The notes below the pieces were generated by a model that was given only the letters and a program-made list of their open reading frames with translations, did no database searches and was not told the origin of the DNA. From Clostridium puniceum (GTDB lineage Bacteria; Bacillota; Clostridia; Clostridiales; Clostridiaceae): a stretch of 39,200 nucleotides of DNA. The position numbers and the translations under genes are program-made. Location: positions 1 through 39,200 of the forward strand of contig NZ_LZZM01000200.1 of NCBI RefSeq assembly GCF_002006345.1, in the 5' to 3' direction. Shown one piece after another: positions 25,209 to 33,740 of the stretch. Each line of letters begins with the position of its first letter. The stretch's first letter is position 1.

Positions 25209-26210
25209 TTACTTTAAGTTAGCGAAGTATCCTAAAGTTCTGATTAATTGGTTAGTGTATGACATTTCGTTATCGTACCAAGAAGCTACTTTAACTAATT
25301 GTTCTCCATTAACTTCCATAACCTTAGTTTGTGTAGCATCGAATAATGATCCGAAGCTGCTTCCTATAATATCACAAGAAACTATTGGATCTTCAGTATA
25401 TCCGAAAGATTCAGTTGCAGCAGCCTTCATAGCAGCATTAATTTCTTCTGCACTTACTTTCTTATCTAAAGTACAAACTAATTCAGTTAATGAACCAGTG
25501 ATTGTTGGAACTCTTTGAGCTCCTCCATCTAATTTTCCTGATAATTCTGGGATAACTAACCCGATAGCTTTAGCAGCACCAGTTGAGTTAGGGATGATTG
25601 AAGCTGCAGCAGCTCTAGCTCTTCTTAAGTCACCATTTCTGTGTGGAGCATCTAAAGTATTTTGATCGTTAGTATAAGAATGGATTGTAGTCATGAAACC
25701 TTTTGTTAATCCAAATTTATCACTTAATACTTTAGCAAATGGAGCTAAACAGTTAGTAGTACATGAAGCACCTGAAATAACTGTATCTTCTGCTTTTAAT
25801 ATATCGTGGTTTACGTTAAATACTACTGTTGGAAGGTCGTTTCCAGCTGGAGCTGAAATAACAACTTTCTTAGCACCTGCTTCGATATGAGCTGAAGCTT
25901 TTGCCTTTGTTGCAAAGAAACCAGTACATTCTAAAACGATATCTACGTTTAATGCTCCCCAAGGTAAGTTTGCTGGATTAGAATCAGCAGTAACTTTGAT
26001 TTCCTTTCCATTTACTACGAAAGCTCCTTCTTTAACTTCGATTTCTCCATCGAATTTACCTTGAGCTGAATCATATTTGAATAAGTGAGCTAACATTTTA
26101 GCATCTGTTAAGTCATTGATTGCAACCACATTAAATTCAGGGTTGTTGATCATTAATCTTAAAGCCAATCTACCTATTCTTCCAAAACCATTAATTGCTA
26201 CGTTTACCAT
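25209..26210 (-). CDS. gap: Glyceraldehyde-3-phosphate dehydrogenase
   Basis: NAD-dependent glycolytic enzyme forming 1,3-bisphosphoglycerate. The 333-residue protein has the Rossmann signature NGFGRIGRL (7-15), Asp33 for NAD binding, and the catalytic Cys150 in SGASCTTNCLAP with the partner His in TTIHSYTNDQ. AGGAGG precedes the ATG. It lies 73 bases downstream of cggR, the arrangement expected for the glycolytic form under CggR control. Codon use is that of a highly expressed gene (few rare codons), as for pgk and eno. Confidence 0.98.
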   Translation of the reverse strand: MVNVAINGFGRIGRLALRLMINNPEFNVVAINDLTDAKMLAHLFKYDSAQGKFDGEIEVKEGAFVVNGKEIKVTADSNPANLPWGALNVDIVLECTGFFATKAKASAHIEAGAKKVVISAPAGNDLPTVVFNVNHDILKAEDTVISGASCTTNCLAPFAKVLSDKFGLTKGFMTTIHSYTNDQNTLDAPHRNGDLRRARAAAASIIPNSTGAAKAIGLVIPELSGKLDGGAQRVPTITGSLTELVCTLDKKVSAEEINAAMKAAATESFGYTEDPIVSCDIIGSSFGSLFDATQTKVMEVNGEQLVKVASWYDNEMSYTNQLIRTLGYFANLK

Positions 26211-26283
26211 TACAATTACCTCCTAATAATGTTTTTCTTTTTTTTATAAAAATAAATTTTACAAACTACTTTAATAACTGAAT

Positions 26284-27312
26284 TTATTTATCTAGTCTTT
26301 TTAGTATTCCATAGGCAGTTGCCTCATCTGTAACTAACACTCCATTTATGTCATTAAATTCAGTTGATATTATAGACTCAACTTTATTTTGCCCACCTGC
26401 TACTGCAATATGTGTTTTTATTTTTCTTGCTTCATTGATTTTAATTCCAACAGCGGTAGTTTCTGAAATTATTTCTGAGTCTTTGTTAAAATAACATCCA
26501 AATGCTTCTCCAACAGCACCTTGACTAATCAAATTGTTTATTTCTAGCTGTGGAACGCCTCTTTTCTTTGCCATCTGAACAGCATTTCCTATACCATAGA
26601 TTAATATATCTGCTTTGTGTATAGTATCTATCACTGCTCTAACAGCTTCTTCCTTAAGCAAGGTATCTATTATATCTAAACTTAAGTTTTCAGAAATATG
26701 AAGCATCTTGTATGTACCATTTAGCTTTTGTGCTAGGGTAGCAGCTAGAGTATTTGCTTGTGTTTCAACCTTTTTTCCCATACCGCCTCTTGCTGGTACT
26801 ACTTGAATTTTTGATAAGCTTGTTATTTTAGGGAAAGCTTCCACAACTTCTTTTAGTGTGCTTCCACCTGTTAACGCTATAATAGAATTATCTTCTAAAA
26901 CATCTTTTACATAATTTGCACAAGCTTTACCTAAATCCTTTAATACTAAAGGATTCTCTTCAATATCTCCTGGGACTACGATTACTTTTTTCAAATTAAG
27001 AAAAGTTTCTATTTTCTTTTCAACTTCTGAAAGACCTTTTATTTCATGAATAAAATCATTTAATTTATATATAATTTCTATTCCTTCACTTGTAACTGTC
27101 ATTCCAGAAGCATTTATCTCAATCAATCCTTGATCTTTTAAAAAACCTATTTCTGTCCTTACTGTTCTTTCACCAAGGGTCAGCATTTCTGCAAGGATTC
27201 TTCTTCCTATAGGTTGATTATGACAGATTGTTCTGAGTACGTTATACCTTTTCTCTAACGTATTTACAAGCTCAGGAACTATTTTTTTTTGCAATTCTAA
27301 TATTTCCTGCAA
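26284..27312 (-). CDS. cggR: Central glycolytic genes regulator (CggR, SorC/DeoR-type)
   Basis: Transcriptional repressor of the gap operon that releases DNA when fructose-1,6-bisphosphate binds. The protein has an N-terminal helix-turn-helix domain (about residues 20-75; LAEMLTLGERTVRTEIGFLK) and a SorC-type sugar-phosphate-binding domain with GGSTLKEVVEAF and a C-terminal VTDEATAYGIL. I choose TTG 27312, 8 bases after AAAGGAG, giving 342 residues, the usual CggR length. An upstream in-frame GTG at 27333 would place the ribosome-binding site inside the gene. A matching operator lies just upstream, so it is autoregulated. Confidence 0.95.
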   Translation of the reverse strand: MQEILELQKKIVPELVNTLEKRYNVLRTICHNQPIGRRILAEMLTLGERTVRTEIGFLKDQGLIEINASGMTVTSEGIEIIYKLNDFIHEIKGLSEVEKKIETFLNLKKVIVVPGDIEENPLVLKDLGKACANYVKDVLEDNSIIALTGGSTLKEVVEAFPKITSLSKIQVVPARGGMGKKVETQANTLAATLAQKLNGTYKMLHISENLSLDIIDTLLKEEAVRAVIDTIHKADILIYGIGNAVQMAKKRGVPQLEINNLISQGAVGEAFGCYFNKDSEIISETTAVGIKINEARKIKTHIAVAGGQNKVESIISTEFNDINGVLVTDEATAYGILKRLDK

Positions 27313-27338
27313 CTTAAACACTCCTTTGGTCACTAAGT

Positions 27339-27363
27339 GTCCCGCATCTTTTTATTATGTCCC
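27339..27363 (-). promoter_or_regulatory. CggR operator
   Basis: On the minus strand GGGAC occurs twice (27359-27363 and 27339-27343) exactly 20 bases apart, in TGTGGGACATAA and TGCGGGACACTT. As remembered, the Bacillus subtilis CggR operator also has two CGGGAC repeats spaced by 20 bases. It lies between the -10 box and the ribosome-binding site, suited to a roadblock or initiation block. Confidence 0.7.
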
Positions 27364-27372
27364 ACATCTATT

Positions 27373-27401
27373 ATTATAGAACACCTTTTTGAATTTTTAA
27401 A
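27373..27401 (-). promoter_or_regulatory. Candidate promoter of the cggR-gap-pgk-tpiA operon
   Basis: A perfect TATAAT (27373-27378, minus strand) is preceded at 17 bases by TTTAAA (27396-27401), a weak -35. The CggR operator begins about 10 bases downstream. Confidence 0.55.
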
Positions 27402-27592
27402 GTCTTTAAGGAAAATTTTTTTATATTATTTCAAGAAAAACAAAAAAAGCCTAGTAAAATCAATTATTAACAAACTTTTTTGTAATTTTATACAATAACT
27501 TATAATTTATTTTTTTGGTAATTTAAGGTTAATAATGTACAGATTAAATCAAAATTTCTATTTCGAATTCTTCATTTTTCACCAAATTTTCG

Positions 27593-27617
27593 AAATCAAT
27601 TCCACTTTTATTGATTT
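27593..27617 (-). terminator. Weak hairpin after rpoN
   Basis: AAATCAAT (27593-27600) pairs with ATTGATTT (27610-27617) about 40 bases after the rpoN stop. The stem is short and only weakly U-tailed. Otherwise the rpoN-cggR gap (27402-27654) shows nothing clear. Confidence 0.35.
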
Positions 27618-27654
27618 TCCCCTGCACATTATCAACTCTACTTGACTAAATTAT

Positions 27655-29046
27655 TTATAACCTTTTTCTCATAGAAGAAGATTTAATTCCTAGTTCTTCT
27701 CTATATTTTGCAACTGTTCTACGCGAAATATTCATATTTTTTTTTGCTAAAATATCACTTATCACTTGATCCGAAAAAGGTTTTCCTTTATTTTCATCAT
27801 TAATTATTTTCTTTATTTCATTTTTTATTTTTATGGTTGCCATATCATCATCATTTGAAGACACTCCACTTGCAAATAAATCCTTGATTTTTATAGTACC
27901 ATAGCTTGTTAGTACATACTTATCCTTAACAGCTCTACTTACAGTAGACTCATGAACTTTAATAATTTCTGCAACTTCTTTTAACGTTAATGGTTTTATA
28001 TGCTGCTTACCCAGCTTAAAAAAATCCTTTTGTTTATCAACTAAACATTCTAAAACTTTATGTAAAGTGTTTTTTCTTTGTTCTATTGATTTAATTAAAA
28101 ACATTGCTTGATTAATTTTATCTTTAACATAAGCATTTGTTTCTGAATCACCGTTATTTTCTAAAACATCTTTATAAGTTTTATTTATCATAAGTCTAGG
28201 TAAAACACTTTCATTCATCAATATAAAAAATTCACCATCGATATTTTTTATTTCAGCATCTGGAATTATATAATTAACTTCTTCTCCTGTATAAAATCCT
28301 CTTGAAGGCTTCGGCTCTAACTTCTTAATTAAATCTCCATATCTTTGAGCTTCTCTTGGTGATATTCCAAGGTCTTTGCCTACTACTTCATATTTATTTT
28401 CTGCAATAGTTTCTAAGTGATTTAAGATTATCTTTTCTATTATATTATCTAAAATATTCAATTTTATACTTTGTATGATTAAGCATTCTTGAATATTTCT
28501 AGCACCAATACCATAAGGCTCTAATGTTTGAACTATTTTTAAGGCTTTTTCTACTATTTCTTCTGATATATTCAATTCCTCTGCTAATTCTTCTATTGAA
28601 ATTTCTAAATATCCTCTATGATCCAATGACTCAACTATATACTTACATATACCTAAGGTGTATTGATCTACCTCTACTTCAACTAATTGTTCTTGCAGAT
28701 AGTCTTTTAACGATATCTTCTTCTCAATAAAATTTAATGGAGACGTCGATTCTTCATTAGAATAACTTCCTTCTGATTTTTCTTTATAATTATCAGAGTA
28801 TAACTCTTCAATAATTTTTTTATAATCATATTTATCCTCAGTACTCGTTTCTCCATTATTATGTAAATCTTCATATGAAGTTATTTCCTCATTTAATTCT
28901 AAAACTGGATTCTCTGAATACTCATTATCAATATATTCCCTTAAATCATGAAGTGACATTTGCAAAAGCTTTATAGATTGCTGCATATTTTGAGTTAATA
29001 TAAGCCTTTGTTCTTGAGTCATCTTCATGCTATAATCTAAATTCAT
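27655..29046 (-). CDS. rpoN: RNA polymerase sigma-54 factor
   Basis: Alternative sigma factor that needs enhancer-binding ATPases for open-complex formation. I choose ATG 29046, preceded by AAGGAGGAG, giving 463 residues. A longer ORF would add ten residues that include the ribosome-binding site. Region I is Gln/Leu-rich (LTQNMQQSIKLLQM, about 15-28), followed by an acidic linker, the core-binding domain, a helix-turn-helix (VAEIIKVHESTVSRAVKDKY) and the RpoN box SRRTVAKYRE at 441-450. No sigma-54 activator lies in this window. It is immediately upstream of the cggR operon, a gene pair seen in other clostridia. Confidence 0.97.
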   Translation of the reverse strand: MNLDYSMKMTQEQRLILTQNMQQSIKLLQMSLHDLREYIDNEYSENPVLELNEEITSYEDLHNNGETSTEDKYDYKKIIEELYSDNYKEKSEGSYSNEESTSPLNFIEKKISLKDYLQEQLVEVEVDQYTLGICKYIVESLDHRGYLEISIEELAEELNISEEIVEKALKIVQTLEPYGIGARNIQECLIIQSIKLNILDNIIEKIILNHLETIAENKYEVVGKDLGISPREAQRYGDLIKKLEPKPSRGFYTGEEVNYIIPDAEIKNIDGEFFILMNESVLPRLMINKTYKDVLENNGDSETNAYVKDKINQAMFLIKSIEQRKNTLHKVLECLVDKQKDFFKLGKQHIKPLTLKEVAEIIKVHESTVSRAVKDKYVLTSYGTIKIKDLFASGVSSNDDDMATIKIKNEIKKIINDENKGKPFSDQVISDILAKKNMNISRRTVAKYREELGIKSSSMRKRL

Positions 29047-29280
29047 AACTCTCCTCCTTATACTTTTGTACTTCATGGCTAGTTAAACGTATTCATGATA
29101 ATTGCATTAATAAATAAATCTTTCTCTTAGTATACTCTGTATTATACAATCATTGCAAGTCCACCACATGATACCTCTAGATATTTTATTAAAATTTTTA
29201 ATATTTAAGTTATTTTCTATCTATAATTCAAAACTATATCTTCTTTTCTGCTAGCACCATATTCTAATATATATATTAAA
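29047..29280. other. rpoN upstream region
   Basis: AT-rich, no ORF. It presumably holds the rpoN promoter, but I cannot identify a convincing one. The degV terminator adjoins its right end. Confidence 0.4.
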
Positions 29281-29325
29281 ACATGCTTTAATACTATACT
29301 TTCAATAAAAAATATTAAAGCATGT
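29281..29325 (-). terminator. degV terminator
   Basis: ACATGCTTTAATA (29281-29293) pairs perfectly with 29313-29325, with a 19-base AT-rich loop. It lies about 100 bases after the degV stop. Confidence 0.65.
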
Positions 29326-29422
29326 CTTTATTTTATTATTTTATAACTATTCCAACTTAAATTTTTTCTAAAGATAAACTACTATAATCTAGTCTAACAT
29401 ATTTTGTAATTATCAAATAAAT

Positions 29423-30259
29423 TTATTTAGTTAAAAATACTAATCCGCAACATCCAGGACCTGAATGTATACATACAGTAGATCCCACTGGACATTCAAT
29501 AAAATTAACATTATTAGTTTCCATATACTCTTTAAGTGCATCTTTAATTTCAATATTATTTACATCAATTAATATAACTGGCATATCCTCATCTAAAGTT
29601 ACACTTTCTAAATCATTAATAATTTTTTTTATTGATTTCTTATTTCCTCTAATTTTATCTTTTACAGCCATAAGTCCATCTTTTATTTCCAATATTAACT
29701 TTATTCCAAGCAAACTGCCAACCATACCAGCTGTCTTAGAAATTCTCCCACCTCTGACAAGATACTCTAAAGAATCAAAATAAATTGAAACACTTATTTT
29801 TTCTTTAATTATATTTAATTCTTGCTCCATTTTTAAAATGTCATATCCTTTTTCTCTAAGTTTAGCAGCTTTTAAAACTAAAATTCCAAGTGCTGCTGTA
29901 ACATTTTGAGAATCAATAACAACTATCTCCTCAGTTTCTAGCGCTTCTTTTGCTATACATGCCGATTGATACGTTCCACTCATTACGGAAGACATATGGA
30001 TTGATATAATTTTATATCCTTCATTTAAATATTTTTTATATGATTCAATAAATCTATTGGGTATTACTTGTGCTGTAGTTGGAAGTATATTTTCCTTTTC
30101 TATTCTTTCAAATACTTTGTCTGGATTTATCTCGACTCCATCTAAATAACTCTCTTCACCAAAATTTATTAATAGAGGCAAAACTTCTATTTCATACTTA
30201 TCATATATTTCTTTTGATAAATCAGCCGTACTATCCGTTATGATTTTTATCTTTTCCAT
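29423..30259 (-). CDS. DegV family fatty-acid-binding protein
   Basis: Cytoplasmic protein of the DegV family, members of which bind a fatty acid and can act as FakB-type partners of fatty acid kinase. The protein starts at ATG 30259 (MEKIKIITDSTADLS, the usual N-terminus), giving 278 residues; a longer start four codons upstream lies against its ribosome-binding site. Typical motifs are TDSTADL, the Thr-rich TTAQVIPNRF, MSSVMSGTYQSA and RGGRISKT. It follows trmL by 22 bases and is probably co-transcribed with it. Which DegV subgroup it belongs to, and whether it feeds FakA, cannot be decided here. Confidence 0.92.
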   Translation of the reverse strand: MEKIKIITDSTADLSKEIYDKYEIEVLPLLINFGEESYLDGVEINPDKVFERIEKENILPTTAQVIPNRFIESYKKYLNEGYKIISIHMSSVMSGTYQSACIAKEALETEEIVVIDSQNVTAALGILVLKAAKLREKGYDILKMEQELNIIKEKISVSIYFDSLEYLVRGGRISKTAGMVGSLLGIKLILEIKDGLMAVKDKIRGNKKSIKKIINDLESVTLDEDMPVILIDVNNIEIKDALKEYMETNNVNFIECPVGSTVCIHSGPGCCGLVFLTK

Positions 30260-30281
30260 ATATCTCTTCATTCCTCTTCAT

Positions 30282-30743
30282 TTATTTCATATTAGGAAAT
30301 CCTATTTGTCTCAATGCTTCGTAGGCTACTATAGCTACTGTATTTGATAAATTCAGACTCCTAGTACTTGATTTAACCATAGGAACTCTAAGTCCAGTGT
30401 GCGTGTTATGAACTTTCTCTGGAACTCCGCTTGTTTCTCTTCCAAACATTATAAAATCTCCTTCTTTAAAGGAAATTTCATCAAAATGAGTGCCTCCATG
30501 AGTAGTTGCTAAGAATATCCTTTTATCTCCATATTTACTCATAAAATCTTCATAGCTTTCATGTATTTCCAGGTCTAAATCTTTCCAATAATCTAGACCT
30601 GCTCTTTTAACTTGCTTTTCATTTATATCAAAGCCTAATGGCTTTATTAAATGCAATTTACTATCTGTAAGAACACAAGTTCTTGCAACATTACCAGTAT
30701 TTTGTGGTATTTCAGGATTGTATAATACTATATTTAAATTCAA
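30282..30743 (-). CDS. trmL: tRNA (cytidine(34)-2'-O)-methyltransferase
   Basis: SPOUT-family methyltransferase that 2'-O-methylates the wobble base of certain tRNA-Leu species using S-adenosylmethionine. The 153-residue protein has the family length. Motif 1 is IPQNTGNVART near residue 12, and the knotted SAM site is GRETSGVPE (101-109) followed by SLNLSNTVAIVAYE. The start is TTG, close after GGTGGAG. It leads a two-gene unit with degV. Some close SpoU relatives act on other tRNA or rRNA positions, but length and motifs fit TrmL best. Confidence 0.93.
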   Translation of the reverse strand: MNLNIVLYNPEIPQNTGNVARTCVLTDSKLHLIKPLGFDINEKQVKRAGLDYWKDLDLEIHESYEDFMSKYGDKRIFLATTHGGTHFDEISFKEGDFIMFGRETSGVPEKVHNTHTGLRVPMVKSSTRSLNLSNTVAIVAYEALRQIGFPNMK

Positions 30744-30922
30744 AACTCCACCTTCTTCTATTATTCATAAAAATCAATATACTTACATTTTAAAATTATA
30801 CTATATGGTTCATAACAAGTCAAAAATATTGATTTTTCTATATAATACAAAATTCTAATTATAAACTTATAACCGCTAAGTTATTAATTAATTTTAATAA
30901 TTTCTCAATCTTTTTGAAATTC

Positions 30923-30967
30923 AAAGCATATTTTCTTTAACTTAGTCAGTTAAGGAGAATATGCTTT
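30923..30967. terminator. Hairpin after the VanW gene
   Basis: Arms 30923-30942 and 30948-30967 pair over 20 positions with two G-U wobbles and a 5-base loop. It lies about 50 bases after the VanW gene stop. The U-tract is poor, but the stem is strong. Confidence 0.6.
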
Positions 30968-31013
30968 AATTACTATTTTAATTATTCTATTCATTAAACT
31001 CAAATATTTTTTA

Positions 31014-32519
31014 TTATGGCGTTGCTGGTTGTGTTACTGGAGGTGGTGTTTCAACTGTAGCTGCTGGTTCTACAACTGTTGGTGGTGTTGTAGTAGTTGG
31101 TGGTACTGCTGTTGCTTGCGTACCCTTTCTAACTATAATTCCAACACTTGCATAACTATCTGTTGCTATAATCTCCCTCTTTACTTCAGTACCATTTTCA
31201 TAAGTAATTTGATATGATCTTGCCTTATACCCAGTCATACCTACACCATCTTTTTCTTCTTTTCCTTCTGGTAATGTATTGTCAGGTACAATCTTTGTTT
31301 CTGGCGGTATAGTTTCTAGAACTTCATTTACCATATCGTATGTTTTTCCATTTAGCTCAGCCGGATTACCATATATTATATACGTTACAACTTTTCCTGC
31401 TGTTGTTCCCTTAATATAAAGTGGAAAATCATAAGTATTTTTAAACTTATAATCCAAATATCCATAAGAAACTGTTGCATCAAGACCTGGTTGAGCATAA
31501 CCTACGACCATAGAATGATTTGTTCTTTCAACAGATCTTAAATTAGCTTTCATTGCAGCTCTATAAAGTGCAGTAGATACTTGACATATTCCACCACCAA
31601 TACCTGGTTCTACTTTATTACCTACATATGTTCCTGCCTCTTGATAACCTCTTTCTACAGTTCTAGGACCTACAACCTCATTAAAACTAAAAATTTCTCC
31701 TGGCATAATTATAGTTCCATTTATTGCAGCCGTTGATATTTCTATGTTATTGCATCTTCCTGGTGCAGATGTAGAATAATTTGATGTAAAAGTACCCATT
31801 ATTCCTTTAATTTTTGATAAATCATCCTTTGTTACTCTTGGTTTTGTTGTTTCTACATCTATTGTTACTCTATTTTCAGAATTAATTTCACCATTTATAT
31901 TTTCTTTTAACTTTTGATCTAACGTGTCTAAATTTACTGTTTTTCCTTCTATTCCTGGTTTAACTGCAATATTATTCCCTTCTATATTAATTGAAGCATC
32001 CTTAGCAGTTTGAGTAACCTCTTTTTGCAACTTTGTTTCATATTCTTTTAATTTTTCTTCATTATAAGAAAAATCTAATGTAATTTCATTTTTTTTATTA
32101 TCACCATTTTTTATAATTATATACTTTTCTAAAATTCCGTCATCTCTTCCAAAGCTATAAGCTTTTTCAACGGTTCCATCAATATCATATTTAGGCATTA
32201 TATCAGAATAAATAAATTCGTATTGCTTGTCCCCTATTGATATAGGCATTTTTTTCTTTTCTATTGCATCATTAAATGTTTCAGTAAGTTTAATTTTTGC
32301 TTCTTCCTTAGTCATACCACCAAGATTTACATCTTGCACAGTTACGCCTGGATATATTTTATTATCCCACTCTTTAGTTATACCTTTTATTGATACTGAA
32401 TATGCAGACATCGAAATAATGCTTATTATTATCAATGCTGATATTACCAGTGTAATCTTCTTTCTTTTATTAGCAGCTCTTTTAGCCGCTTGCGTTCTTT
32501 TGCCAGTACCTTTTTCCAC
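31014..32519 (-). CDS. VanW family protein with G5 domain (cell-wall associated)
   Basis: Membrane-anchored extracytoplasmic protein of 501 residues. A Lys/Arg-rich N-terminus precedes one membrane helix (about 24-46). Then come a YoaR-like peptidoglycan-binding region (about 55-230), the VanW domain (about 238-375; GIGGGICQVSTALYRAA is diagnostic), a G5 domain (about 400-460) and a Pro/Thr-rich tail (465-501). The start is GTG, 8 bases after AAAGGAG. VanW proteins are associated with envelope and glycopeptide-resistance loci, but their reaction is not established. Neighbours are a GH25 lysozyme and a two-component system on the same strand, suggesting a cell-wall maintenance group, though each unit has its own terminator. 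Confidence 0.92.
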   Translation of the reverse strand: MEKGTGKRTQAAKRAANKRKKITLVISALIIISIISMSAYSVSIKGITKEWDNKIYPGVTVQDVNLGGMTKEEAKIKLTETFNDAIEKKKMPISIGDKQYEFIYSDIMPKYDIDGTVEKAYSFGRDDGILEKYIIIKNGDNKKNEITLDFSYNEEKLKEYETKLQKEVTQTAKDASINIEGNNIAVKPGIEGKTVNLDTLDQKLKENINGEINSENRVTIDVETTKPRVTKDDLSKIKGIMGTFTSNYSTSAPGRCNNIEISTAAINGTIIMPGEIFSFNEVVGPRTVERGYQEAGTYVGNKVEPGIGGGICQVSTALYRAAMKANLRSVERTNHSMVVGYAQPGLDATVSYGYLDYKFKNTYDFPLYIKGTTAGKVVTYIIYGNPAELNGKTYDMVNEVLETIPPETKIVPDNTLPEGKEEKDGVGMTGYKARSYQITYENGTEVKREIIATDSYASVGIIVRKGTQATAVPPTTTTPPTVVEPAATVETPPPVTQPATP

Positions 32520-32642
32520 TTGCTCTTCTCCTTTCAGGAAATTTGTGTTTTAGTTTAAAATTCTTATATGTTATTACTGTTTTAGACACTATATTGATTG
32601 CAATTTACATTATTCCTAAATTGTCATCAATGTTTTTATTAT

Positions 32643-32700
32643 ATCATATTCTAACTATTATATGATAGTAATATTATTACATATAAAGCTAGAATATGAT
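32643..32700 (-). terminator. Hairpin after the GH25 gene
   Basis: ATCATATTCTA (32643-32653) pairs with TAGAATATGAT (32690-32700), with a 36-base AT-rich loop. It lies just after the lysozyme stop at 32713. The large loop makes its strength uncertain. Confidence 0.5.
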
Positions 32701-32712
32701 TTTAATTTTGTT

Positions 32713-33654
32713 TTATAGATTTGCTTTTGCACGTGCTTTTGAGGTTTCTCCATCATAATCAAAAGCTTCAATTGACACTTCTATAGGTACATTCTTTTTT
32801 AATTTTATCTTATCTCTAGTTATTAAATAACTTGTAGCATTCTCATCAACTGTACCTACCCATTCTTTATTTACAAAAATATTATATCCAAGCAGATCTA
32901 TATCGCTATTTCTATTCCAAGAAGCATATATGTTCTCATTTTCAAATCGCGCTTGAAATCCTGTAACAATATCAGGTTGAGTTAATAAATCTAGATTATC
33001 TGGTCCCCAATTAGCATCAACAGGATTTCCAACACCTTCAACATTTTGATCTTCACTATACTGCCAAACTCTCCATCGAGTCCATCCTCCAACATTTGGT
33101 GGTACTCTTGGATTTTGGGGAATCTTTAGATACATAGCAATCCATAATGGCATATTTCTTAATGGATAACCACGTCCTGGAATGTAAAAATTATCATAAA
33201 GCTCTATAAAATTTACCCCTGTATAAAGCATAAGTCTTCTTCTAGTTTTTCTCTCAAATCTTTTTCTAAATCTATCAATCCAATCAATTAATACCTTTGT
33301 ACTTATTGACTTATTTCCTGGTGCTTCTATATCTAGGACAGGAAATAAATCTCCATAATCCTTATCTCCAAAACCATCTTGTAGTATATTTATAAATTCA
33401 TCACATTGTCTGTCAGCATCTGTTAAATCATACGATGGTAATCCAAAATGATATGCTCCAACTGGAATTCCGTAATTTCTACTAGCTTCTGCAAACTCTA
33501 AAAATTTCCTGTCTACTCTAAACCTTCCTGTTGCTGAACCAGAAGATCTTAAATATAAAAAGTCAATTTTAGTTGCTAATATATTAAATTGAACATTTTG
33601 AGTATACTCATTTATATCTATGCCAAAACGACTATTAGGGTTTTTATCTTGCAT
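32713..33654 (-). CDS. GH25 lysozyme-like muramidase with C-terminal Fn3-like domain
   Basis: Predicted N-acetylmuramidase of 313 residues. The GH25 barrel spans about residues 8-220, with Asp13 in FGIDINEY and the acid pair Asp108/Glu110 in PVLDIEAP. AYHF and the C-terminal WQYSEDQNVEGVG are typical. A fibronectin III-like domain follows (about 230-313). There is no N-terminal signal peptide, only a polar MQDKNPNSRF, so secretion would need lysis, a holin or another route. GGAGG lies 5 bases before the ATG, and I find no upstream start that would add a signal. No phage genes are near. A role in cell-wall turnover or lysis is inferred. Confidence 0.9.
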   Translation of the reverse strand: MQDKNPNSRFGIDINEYTQNVQFNILATKIDFLYLRSSGSATGRFRVDRKFLEFAEASRNYGIPVGAYHFGLPSYDLTDADRQCDEFINILQDGFGDKDYGDLFPVLDIEAPGNKSISTKVLIDWIDRFRKRFERKTRRRLMLYTGVNFIELYDNFYIPGRGYPLRNMPLWIAMYLKIPQNPRVPPNVGGWTRWRVWQYSEDQNVEGVGNPVDANWGPDNLDLLTQPDIVTGFQARFENENIYASWNRNSDIDLLGYNIFVNKEWVGTVDENATSYLITRDKIKLKKNVPIEVSIEAFDYDGETSKARAKANL

Positions 33655-33714
33655 AATTCCTCCAAATAAAAAATACTTCTATAATATAAATATTAATTTA
33701 TCTCAAAAAAAGTA

Positions 33715-33740
33715 CCTATAATTAATAAATTAATTATAGG
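33715..33740 (-). terminator. Terminator overlapping the histidine kinase stop codon
   Basis: CCTATAATTAAT (33715-33726), two A's, then the exact complement to 33740. The stem includes the stop codon (33734-33736) and the preceding codon of the kinase gene. A plus-strand A-run at 33705-33711 supplies the U-tract. Confidence 0.82.

Noticed and set aside
23318..25890. Several plus-strand ORFs of 65-128 codons opposite tpiA, pgk and gap
   Set aside because: Long antisense frames arise from the biased codon use of these highly expressed genes. They lack ribosome-binding sites and recognisable motifs.
27313..27333. GTG start for cggR at 27333
   Set aside because: The AAAGGAG ribosome-binding site lies inside the extra seven codons and is correctly spaced for TTG 27312.
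31029..31217. Plus-strand ORF rich in Cys and Trp
   Set aside because: It is the mirror of the Pro/Thr-rich tail of the VanW gene on the minus strand. It has no ribosome-binding site and its composition follows from antisense reading of repetitive Pro/Thr codons.
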